Positions 1 through 5,412 of a stretch of 8,322 bases of DNA are shown one piece after another. The notes under the pieces were generated by a model. That model had not been told where the DNA came from and did not search any database. It was given only the letters and a program-made list of their open reading frames with translations. The translations under genes and the position numbers were made by a program. How positions within the stretch are numbered: the stretch's first letter is position 1; each line of letters opens with the position of its first letter. The stretch lies in the NCBI GenBank assembly GCA_018065685.1, contig JAGHSU010000006.1, forward strand, positions 1 to 8,322, written 5' to 3'. This stretch comes from Candidatus Methanocorpusculum equi. GTDB lineage: Archaea; Halobacteriota; Methanomicrobia; Methanomicrobiales; Methanocorpusculaceae.

Positions 1-559
1 CCCAGCGCTTAACATTCGCGGGTTTTCTCATAATAAGGATTAACACCACAAGGATTGCGGTGAAAAATCCGCATCCTGCCCATCCGGCAGCGATTAATGC
101 GCCGTCAACCTCGCCGTTGCTGTAGATGATGGAAAATGCAGACATTCCGATGATAACGCCAAGTACCAGAAGAACGGCCTCAAGCAGACGCTCAACCAGA
201 ACAACAGCCGTTGCATCTGCTAGGGGAAGTTTTGCCTTGTAGAGTTCATGAACCCGGACCGGTTCACCGCCAACCGATGAAGGAGTGATTGCTGCTATCA
301 GCTGACCTGCGGCTGCCATATTGATACAGTGGCGAAGCGGCACTTTATACCCGAGCGAGCGGCAGAGAAACAGAATGCGCGCCCCCCAGAATACGATTGC
401 CAGAAGATGAAGTCCGAACGCCCCGAGAAGACACCAGCCGTTTAAGCGGGACAGATTGTCTATCGTGTTCTCATCGAAGGTCAGGAGGATGACCACAAGG
501 AGCGCAACAAGTGAGATTCCGATGGATATCCAGAGCAGTTTCCGGTACTTCGCTTCCAT
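1..559 (-). CDS. Flippase-like membrane protein, paralog of its neighbour (partial)
   Basis: This gene starts at ATG 559-557 and runs off the left edge, so only the first 186 codons are present. By hand translation it begins MEAKYRKLLWISIGISL and carries the family hallmark TPSSVGGEPVR at residues 92-102, the same position as in the upstream gene. Over the first 130 residues I count about 49% identity to that neighbour with no gaps, so the two are tandem duplicates. The visible part holds about five hydrophobic stretches, which indicates an integral membrane protein. The family (UPF0104, flippase-like or lysylphosphatidylglycerol-synthase transmembrane region, including archaeal AglD) is linked to lipid-linked substrate handling, but the substrate here is unknown. 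The start codon overlaps the neighbour's stop as TAATG, which indicates translational coupling in a two-gene operon. The missing C-terminus means a fused extra domain cannot be excluded. Confidence 0.85.
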   Translation of the reverse strand, partial: MEAKYRKLLWISIGISLVALLVVILLTFDENTIDNLSRLNGWCLLGAFGLHLLAIVFWGARILFLCRSLGYKVPLRHCINMAAAGQLIAAITPSSVGGEPVRVHELYKAKLPLADATAVVLVERLLEAVLLVLGVIIGMSAFSIIYSNGEVDGALIAAGWAGCGFFTAILVVLILIMRKPANVKRW

Positions 560-1623
560 TATGCCGACTCCTGCAGTTGTTCAGGTGCCGCTTTCTTTCC
601 TTTTGCCTCACGGCGGACTATGAGCATGCTTGCGATGAATCCGACAATCAGGTTGAAGTAATAGAAGATAAAGCGGTAGATTAAAACAAAGACCCCCACG
701 AGACTTGTCGGAATGATGATAGCAAAGAAGAGACCAAGAGATGCCTCAGACACTCCGACACCGCCCGGGGTTAACGGAATCATCATAATGACGGTAACAA
801 GGAGCTGGAAGATAATTGAAAGGAGAAGCAGGTCTGCTGTCGGTTCAACGCCAAGACCGATGCAGATGACAAATGCGATTACAAACTCGTTTACCCAGTA
901 CAGAGCAGAGAAGAAAAATCCCCAGAACATCCCTGATTTTGATTTACCTCCCATTTTACGCAGGGCAGAGTAGAAGTTGTCCGCGTATCCGACAAACTTC
1001 TCCTGCAGTTTTTCCTTCGCAGCCTCACTCTTTTTACGGGAGATTAATGATGAGATTTTCCGCATCAGAGAGACACCCCACTGCGGATGCCTGGCGAAAA
1101 CAAAAAAGAGAAGAACAAGACCTGCAAACACCCCGGCAGCACAGTATGCGGCAATCATACACCCTGCAGGAAGTTCAATCTCCGAAAAGAAAATACCAAG
1201 GAGGAAGACGCATATGACGGTCCCGACGGCAAGAACGATGCCGTCAAATACCCGTTCCATGGTAACAACTGCTGTTGCTTCACCTCCCGGGACTCCCGCT
1301 TTGCTGATTTCATAGACTCTGACCGGTTCTCCCCCGATGGATGAAGGGGTGACTGCTGCTATAAACATGTTTGAACAAACCAGATTAAAACAGTGCCAGA
1401 GGGTTACTTTGTAGCCAAGTGACCTGCACATCATCTTGATTCTGGCCGCCCAGAAGAGAAGGGATGCCACATGCATGCCGATTGCAAGCAGCAGGAATGC
1501 CGGAATACAGGATTGTAATGCGGTAAAGGTATCTTCATTTATGGTAACGATAAGAACGATAAAAAGAACTGCGAGGCTGATACCTAATGAGATGAAGAGC
1601 AGTTTCTTTTGTTTCTTATCCAT
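559..1623 (-). CDS. Flippase-like (UPF0104/AglD-like) membrane protein
   Basis: A 354-residue polytopic membrane protein with roughly eight hydrophobic segments, for example near residues 8-28, 42-60, 125-147, 153-176, 234-257, 264-285 and 306-338. Two signatures of the flippase-like family are clear: TPSSIGGEPVR at 92-102 and PLTPGGVGVSEASLG at 283-297, followed by an aromatic YRFIFYYF segment at 316-323. A basic cytoplasmic-looking loop (about 186-230) separates the halves, and the tail after 336 is charged. There is no C-terminal soluble transferase domain as in MprF, so lysyl-phosphatidylglycerol synthesis is not supported. A role in moving or modifying lipid-linked sugars or isoprenoid lipids is an inference from family members such as AglD. 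It is the first gene of an operon with its downstream paralog. The start at 1623 has a TATA-like element about 30 bp upstream and no convincing Shine-Dalgarno, consistent with a nearly leaderless mRNA. Confidence 0.9.
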   Translation of the reverse strand: MDKKQKKLLFISLGISLAVLFIVLIVTINEDTFTALQSCIPAFLLLAIGMHVASLLFWAARIKMMCRSLGYKVTLWHCFNLVCSNMFIAAVTPSSIGGEPVRVYEISKAGVPGGEATAVVTMERVFDGIVLAVGTVICVFLLGIFFSEIELPAGCMIAAYCAAGVFAGLVLLFFVFARHPQWGVSLMRKISSLISRKKSEAAKEKLQEKFVGYADNFYSALRKMGGKSKSGMFWGFFFSALYWVNEFVIAFVICIGLGVEPTADLLLLSIIFQLLVTVIMMIPLTPGGVGVSEASLGLFFAIIIPTSLVGVFVLIYRFIFYYFNLIVGFIASMLIVRREAKGKKAAPEQLQESA

Positions 1624-1645
1624 AGATTCATAACTATTTGGCGCA

Positions 1646-1659
1646 GGATTATATATGCT
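1646..1659 (-). promoter_or_regulatory. TATA-box candidate for the flippase-like operon
   Basis: On the minus strand the sequence reads GCATATATAAT, centred about 30 bp before the ATG at 1623. An archaeal start site some 25 bp downstream of the TATA centre would fall near 1627, giving an almost leaderless transcript. This agrees with the lack of a Shine-Dalgarno before that ATG. The site lies just past the hsp20 terminator, so the operon probably has its own promoter. Confidence 0.55.
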
Positions 1660-1689
1660 TGTTGCTCGTATAGGTGATTTTGTCAGAGG

Positions 1690-1718
1690 ATAAAGAAAAA
1701 GAGAGAGGGGAGGGGAGG
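1690..1718 (-). terminator. Pyrimidine/T-rich terminator after hsp20
   Basis: Immediately after the hsp20 stop the minus strand is almost entirely pyrimidine: C-rich, then CTCTCT, then TTTTTCTTT at about 1700-1692. T-rich tracts without a required hairpin are the usual intrinsic terminators in Euryarchaeota. The tract sits between hsp20 and the promoter candidate for the next minus-strand operon. Confidence 0.6.
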
Positions 1719-2261
1719 TTATTCAATGGTTATTTCAACACCCTCTTTGAGCGTGATTTTCGGAAGGATTAATTCCATAATACCGTTTTTAAAGGTTGCT
1801 TTTGCACCTTCCGCAGTAACTCCCGAAGGAAGGTGGAGTGTCCGTTCCCTGGAACGTACTCTTCGTTCGCGAAGGTGGTATACCTCAGTACGTTCGGTGA
1901 CTATGGGTCCATCAGCGGCTGCAGCATCATCTGCGGCCGGGACCTCCTCAGCGGCAGCATCCCCCTCAGCAACTGCGGCTCTCATATCTGCTTTGATATA
2001 AAGCGTTGTCGGATTCTGCAGTTTTATGATGACGTTTTCTTTTTCTGCCCCCGGCAGGTCACAGGTTACGATGAATTCCGTCTCGGTTTCTGCCAGATCT
2101 ACTGAGAGATCCCCGGGAAGTTTCGGGATGACTGTTCTGATGCTGTTTTTTACGTCATCTCCCTCCAGGATATGATTTGATGCATACTCTCCGAACTCCG
2201 ATATGAGATGATCGATTTGTGAGCCGAGTGTCTCAAAGCTGAATGGTAATTGTGATGTCAT
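1719..2261 (-). CDS. hsp20: Small heat-shock protein, Hsp20/alpha-crystallin family
   Basis: A 180-residue ATP-independent holdase chaperone that would bind unfolding proteins in the cytoplasm and form large oligomers. An N-terminal arm (1-50) precedes an alpha-crystallin domain (about 54-170). The domain includes the early strand EFIVTCDLPGA (62-72) and the classic late motif AKATFKNGIMELILPK (153-168). The C-terminus EGVEITIE carries an I-x-I type anchor (ITI, 177-179). The arginine-rich stretch VYHLRERRVRSRERTLHLP (127-145) matches the family's YxRRER...LP segment. Between the strand ending KADMR and this stretch lies an Ala/Asp/Glu-rich low-complexity insert (about 94-119), unusual because the family normally has a short loop there. 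The start at 2261 is supported by GAGGT six bases upstream (2272-2268). It appears monocistronic, with its own promoter and a T-rich terminator. Confidence 0.93.
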   Translation of the reverse strand: MTSQLPFSFETLGSQIDHLISEFGEYASNHILEGDDVKNSIRTVIPKLPGDLSVDLAETETEFIVTCDLPGAEKENVIIKLQNPTTLYIKADMRAAVAEGDAAAEEVPAADDAAAADGPIVTERTEVYHLRERRVRSRERTLHLPSGVTAEGAKATFKNGIMELILPKITLKEGVEITIE

Positions 2262-2320
2262 ATGTATACCTCATCCTGAGTTTCACCCTGCTGTATCCAG
2301 CAAGAATTACCTCAGGTAAG

Positions 2321-2361
2321 TGATAATTATAAGTATGTTGTACATGTATAAATAGTTTCCA
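2321..2361 (-). promoter_or_regulatory. hsp20 promoter candidates (BRE/TATA)
   Basis: On the minus strand GGAAAC followed by TATTTATA (2360-2347) has the order of an archaeal BRE then TATA box. It would start transcription near 2325 and leave a 5' leader of about 60 nt containing the GAGGT ribosome-binding site. A second TATA-like stretch, ACTTATAATTAT, lies at about 2333-2322. I cannot tell which is used. Just upstream, GGTTG (2362-2366) and CAAC (2374-2377) form a short imperfect inverted repeat that could be an operator, but it is too weak to assign. Confidence 0.5.
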
Positions 2362-2543
2362 GGTTGAAAGGTGCAACACCAAAACCTTTTCCCTATCTTA
2401 CGATAAAAAAGAGGGATTCCTGCAAAAATCAGAAATCCGAAGTTCTCACATATTTTCCATCCCGGGTATCGATATACAGGGAAATTCCCCAGGGAAAAAC
2501 CAAATGACTGTCAGACTAAAAAACTGCAGCGGCTCCGGATAAT

Positions 2544-2560
2544 GGAAAAACTTATTTCCC
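2544..2560 (+). promoter_or_regulatory. TATA-box candidate for the CBS-ParB gene
   Basis: GGAAAAACTTATTTCC (2544-2559) resembles a purine-rich BRE followed by an archaeal TATA box. It is centred about 35 bp before the ATG at 2588. A start some 25 bp downstream would leave a leader of about 10 nt. No Shine-Dalgarno precedes the ATG, which fits a very short leader. Confidence 0.5.
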
Positions 2561-2587
2561 TTTTCACGTCCTAAATAGTAGTATCGA

Positions 2588-4126
2588 ATGGAAAAGAAAC
2601 AGGTTTCCGACTACATGACACCCGATGTAATCTGTGTTGACTCCGCACAGACCGTAGGGGATGTCATACGTCTCATAAAAACAACGCATCACAACGGGTT
2701 CCCGGTAACCAGATTCGGGAAAATCGCAGGATATATCTCCTCCCGTGACATTATCGGAGAATATCCGGATACCCGCATTGAACAGCGCATGTCCCGCTGT
2801 CCTATTACTGCATATCCTGATGTAACCGTGACAGAAGCTGCCCGCAGGATATTCCGGTCGGGGATTCAGAAGATGCCGGTAATTGATACCGATGGAAAAG
2901 TTATAGGCATCATCTCCAACATCGATGTCATCCGGTCGCAGATTGAACGGGTAACACCGGAAAAGGTCTTCAACTTCATGAAGGCACTCAAATCCCTTTA
3001 CGGTGTTGAGTCTTCACTCTCACGTGAAATGGTTCCGGTATCAGCCGTTCATCCCACACAGTCCTCGGTAAATCAGGAGGAACTCGACGGGAGAATGTAT
3101 GAGCTGAAAAAGCATCTTGTAGAACCGGTAATCGTGGTAAAAAGCGGAGAGCGATACATTCTGGTTGACGGACATCACCGGGCAGTTGCCGCCGACCGGT
3201 TAAAAGTGGAAAAACTTGATTCATATGTGGTAACCCTCGAATATGAGATGGAACTTGGCCTCGAAAAGACCGCAAAGACGATGGGAATTACTACACTTGC
3301 GGATGTAAAAATCGACAAGTCCGAAGAACGCGCCATTGTAAACGCAACCCATCCGGGTCTTATCACGACCGAGAAGAAGCTCGTATCCGAGTACATGACA
3401 ACAGATGTCTTCACGCTGGAGGCAAACCAGACGGTAAAAGATGTGACAGCGCTCATCCGCGAAACAAACCATGACGGATTCCCGGTAATCTCCCGCGGAA
3501 GAGCTGTGGGATTTATCGCCGCCCGCGACATTGTAGGAGCTGCAGCATCCGATGCCATTGCGCCCCTGATGCAGCCTGTAATTATGAAAACCACCCCGGA
3601 TGAATCAATGACGAATGTGGCCCGGAAGATGTTCAGGTTCTGTATCCAGAAACTTCCGGTTGTGGATGCAGATGGTAAATTTGTCGGAATCGTGACAAAC
3701 GCGGATATCCTTCGCTCCCAGATTGAACATGTGACTCCGGAAAAGGTCTTTCAGTACATTACAACCCTGCGCAAACTCTATGGTGTTGACCCGCACCTCT
3801 CACGTGGAGAGGTGGCTGTAAGAGACCTCATCCCCACACAGGACAAGGTCTACATGGATGAACTGGACGGAAGAGGATATGAAATCGAAAGAGGGCTCGC
3901 AGAGCCGCTTGTTGTTGTCCGCCGCAGAGATAAACTGCTGTTAATCGACGGGCATCACCGGGCAGTTGCTGCAAACAGGATGAAGGTTGCAAGTCTTGAT
4001 GCCTATATCATTGATGTGGACTCGGACACTGAACTCGGGATTGAAAAAACTGCACGGAACATGAGACTCTGGAGTCTTGATGATGTACAGATACTCGATG
4101 AATCAAGATACTCGATTATCGGGTAA
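2588..4126 (+). CDS. Duplicated CBS-CBS-ParB/Srx-like protein
   Basis: A 512-residue soluble protein made of two copies of one module. Copy 1 has CBS domains at about 8-60 and 66-120 and a ParB/sulfiredoxin-like domain at about 145-245. Copy 2 repeats this exactly 260 residues later. CBS pairs usually sense adenosine nucleotides or S-adenosylmethionine. The S/T-x-x-D ribose-binding motif is seen at S51-D54, S110-D113 and T370-D373, but the equivalent in the third CBS domain is A311-D314. The ParB-like domains each carry LVDGHHRAVA or LIDGHHRAVA (D194-R198, D454-R458) after an EPV/L-x-VV strand. The superfamily includes DNA-binding ParB but also ATP- or ADP-using kinases such as archaeal SerK. 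There is no helix-turn-helix and no parA neighbour, so a partition role is unlikely. A nucleotide-regulated enzyme is my inference and the substrate is unknown. It is a monocistronic gene on the opposite strand to everything else. Confidence 0.9.
   Translation: MEKKQVSDYMTPDVICVDSAQTVGDVIRLIKTTHHNGFPVTRFGKIAGYISSRDIIGEYPDTRIEQRMSRCPITAYPDVTVTEAARRIFRSGIQKMPVIDTDGKVIGIISNIDVIRSQIERVTPEKVFNFMKALKSLYGVESSLSREMVPVSAVHPTQSSVNQEELDGRMYELKKHLVEPVIVVKSGERYILVDGHHRAVAADRLKVEKLDSYVVTLEYEMELGLEKTAKTMGITTLADVKIDKSEERAIVNATHPGLITTEKKLVSEYMTTDVFTLEANQTVKDVTALIRETNHDGFPVISRGRAVGFIAARDIVGAAASDAIAPLMQPVIMKTTPDESMTNVARKMFRFCIQKLPVVDADGKFVGIVTNADILRSQIEHVTPEKVFQYITTLRKLYGVDPHLSRGEVAVRDLIPTQDKVYMDELDGRGYEIERGLAEPLVVVRRRDKLLLIDGHHRAVAANRMKVASLDAYIIDVDSDTELGIEKTARNMRLWSLDDVQILDESRYSIIG
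2591..4120 (+). repeat. Internal tandem duplication, 780-nt period
   Basis: Codons 2-251 align without a gap to codons 262-511. By hand I count about 119 identities in 250 positions (48%). The nucleotide offset is exactly 780: CATCACCGGGCAGTTGC recurs at 3173 and 3953, and CCGGAAAAGGTCTT recurs at about 2957 and 3737. The best kept segments are the DGHHR loop, the VTPEKVF segment and the ELGxEKTA segment. Divergence to about half identity shows that the duplication is old, not an assembly artefact. Confidence 0.93.
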
Positions 4127-4127
4127 C

Positions 4128-4136
4128 TCTTTTTTT
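4128..4136 (+). terminator. Poly-T terminator after the CBS-ParB gene
   Basis: CTCTTTTTTT begins two bases after the stop codon and ends in a run of seven T (4130-4136), a typical euryarchaeal termination signal. Only 25 bp separate this gene from the convergent thiI. No matching T-run is seen on the minus strand in that gap, so the thiI transcript may extend into the opposite gene before ending. Confidence 0.6.
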
Positions 4137-4151
4137 CACGTGTCCTTTCAG

Positions 4152-5342
4152 TCAGGATTTCCGTTCTTTCCGGTAAATCTCTCCGTTTTTGGCAATCCAG
4201 AGCTCTGCGGAATCAGCAGCTGCAGCCACAAGCCCTTCCATATCCAGCTTCTTCTCCTCTTCCGTTATCACTTCAATGGATGAACGTGTCGCAGGCTTTA
4301 CCGGAACAGCCCTGCATGAAGTATCCCCGGGAGACTCGTGGAATGTTCCGATACTTCTCGCAATTTTTACGATATCCTCTTTGTCGTAGGTCAGAAGCGG
4401 CCGAAGAATCGGAAGGTCTGAAGAAGCAGTGATAACCCCCATATTCTGCAGTGTCTGGCTTGCAACCTGCCCGATGTTTTCGCCTGTTACAACACCTTCC
4501 AGACGATTCTGTTTTGCGATATATTCCGCGGCACGAATCATAAACCGTTTGCAGAAAAGACACGTGTAGTGAGTGTTGCAGCTCTTCTGCATCGAAAGAA
4601 GGAACGGTTCGACATTTACAATCCACAAGGGAAACGCACGACCCGGACACCAGAGAGATAAAAGACGGGCATTATCTTTTGCAAGCTCCTTTGAAGCCTT
4701 CCCGGCAAAGCTTCCCGAGTCTGCAAAGACACCGGTCAGAGATACACCGCGTCTCATCATAAGCCACGCGGCAACCGGAGAATCGATTCCTGCCGATAAG
4801 AGAACTGCAGTTCGTCCGGCGGTTCCAAGCGGCAGACCTCCCTGTCCTTTAATCCGCTCGTCATAGACGAGTCCTCCGAACTCGCGTGCCTCGACAAATA
4901 TCTCATACTCGGGATGTTCCAGGTCCACAATAAAATCGGGGGCCGCATCCCAGATTTTATCCGCAACAAAGGCTGCAAGCTGCTGACTGGTAAACCCTTC
5001 GACAAACTGACGCTTTGCCCGGACTGCAAACCGCATTCCGGCATGCAGCTTTTCCTTTGCAAGGGAAACCGCTGCTTCTGCAATCGACTCCTTCGTATTG
5101 CCGGTTACGATACATTTTGCGGCATCAACGATTCCAAAGACCTTTGACGCGGCATCAGCAATTCTATCCGCATCCCCGTGAAGAATGATACGCCCCCGGA
5201 ACACTTCTGTTTTGCAGGGGACATCTGCAGCCTCCATCGCCGATTTCAGATTAGTGACGAGCGTTTTGATGAACTGACGTCTGACCGGCTCCGATTTCAG
5301 CCAGAGCTCTCCGACCCGCACCATTACTGCCTGTTTATCCAT
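4152..5342 (-). CDS. thiI: tRNA 4-thiouridine synthase ThiI, archaeal type
   Basis: A 396-residue tRNA sulfurtransferase that adenylates U8 of tRNA and replaces its oxygen with sulfur. An N-terminal ferredoxin-like part (VRVGELWLKSEPVRRQF, 8-24) and a THUMP domain (about 60-165) bind tRNA. A PP-loop ATPase domain follows, with SAGIDSPVAAW at 183-193. The usual second residue of the SGGxDS loop is Ala here. There is no C-terminal rhodanese domain, but C261-x-x-C264 and C343 match the pattern of cysteines shown to be needed in methanococcal ThiI. It is the last gene of the thpR-cca-larE-thiI operon, 54 nt after larE. ATG 5342 is preceded by AGGAGGT with a 5-nt spacer (5354-5348), a strong ribosome-binding site. 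A second in-frame ATG at 5324 (Met7) would also give a family-typical N-terminus. A role in thiamin synthesis is not required in archaea. Confidence 0.94.
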   Translation of the reverse strand: MDKQAVMVRVGELWLKSEPVRRQFIKTLVTNLKSAMEAADVPCKTEVFRGRIILHGDADRIADAASKVFGIVDAAKCIVTGNTKESIAEAAVSLAKEKLHAGMRFAVRAKRQFVEGFTSQQLAAFVADKIWDAAPDFIVDLEHPEYEIFVEAREFGGLVYDERIKGQGGLPLGTAGRTAVLLSAGIDSPVAAWLMMRRGVSLTGVFADSGSFAGKASKELAKDNARLLSLWCPGRAFPLWIVNVEPFLLSMQKSCNTHYTCLFCKRFMIRAAEYIAKQNRLEGVVTGENIGQVASQTLQNMGVITASSDLPILRPLLTYDKEDIVKIARSIGTFHESPGDTSCRAVPVKPATRSSIEVITEEEKKLDMEGLVAAAADSAELWIAKNGEIYRKERKS

Positions 5343-5397
5343 TGTGTACCTCCTGTTTCATTATACACTCCGGTTTCATTACACACCCCTGTTTCAT
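5335..5397 (-). CDS. Possible 20-codon leader ORF between larE and thiI
   Basis: ATG 5397-5395 overlaps the larE stop as TAATG and has AGGAGGAG just upstream, a good ribosome-binding site. The frame reads MKQGCVMKPECIMKQEVHNG and stops at 5337-5335, just inside thiI in another frame. Three of its methionines are the ATGs of the repeat units, spaced 18 nt so that they share a frame. The final unit is one base longer, which places the thiI ATG in a different frame. Such an ORF could couple larE and thiI translation. It may equally be a by-product of the repeat, and I know of no homolog. Confidence 0.3.
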   Translation of the reverse strand: MKQGCVMKPECIMKQEVHNG

Positions 5398-5412
5398 TAT
5401 GCTCCTCCTGTT
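5339..5412 (-). repeat. Tandem SD-ATG repeat at larE/thiI junction
   Basis: Four degenerate units follow each other directly on the minus strand: AACAGGAGGAGCATAATGA (5412-5394), then AACAGGGGTGTGTAATGA (5393-5376), then AACCGGAGTGTATAATGA (5375-5358), then AACAGGAGGTACACAATGG (5357-5339). Each pairs a Shine-Dalgarno-like purine stretch with an ATG 6-9 nt later. The first unit overlaps the larE stop, and the fourth is the thiI ribosome-binding site and start codon. A shorter fifth unit, AACAGGCAGTAATGG (5335-5321), lies inside thiI and ends at Met7. Confidence 0.85.

Larger units (their letters stand above)
2262..2587. other. Divergent intergenic region, hsp20 / CBS-ParB gene
   Basis: This 326-bp stretch without a gene separates two divergently transcribed genes. 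Its left part holds the hsp20 leader and promoter, and its right end holds the promoter of the CBS/ParB-like gene. The middle (about 2381-2540) has no convincing coding frame or tRNA. It contains short dyads: GGGAA-A-TTCCC at 2479-2489 and TATCGATA at 2467-2474. These could bind a regulator, but they are short enough to occur by chance. Confidence 0.5.

Noticed and set aside
559..1623. MprF-type lysylphosphatidylglycerol synthase
   Set aside because: The protein ends after the membrane part at 354 residues and lacks the C-terminal aminoacyl transferase domain.
2394..2420. Hairpin/terminator or small RNA near TATC...GATA with an A-run
   Set aside because: The stem is only four base pairs, and there is no supporting promoter or T-run in either direction.
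2588..4126. ParB chromosome-partition protein
   Set aside because: Only the ParB/Srx-like fold motif is present. There is no helix-turn-helix, no parA neighbour, and CBS domains dominate the architecture.
5339..5412. CRISPR-like array
   Set aside because: The units are 18-19 bp, directly adjacent with no spacers, degenerate, and located in a translation-start region.
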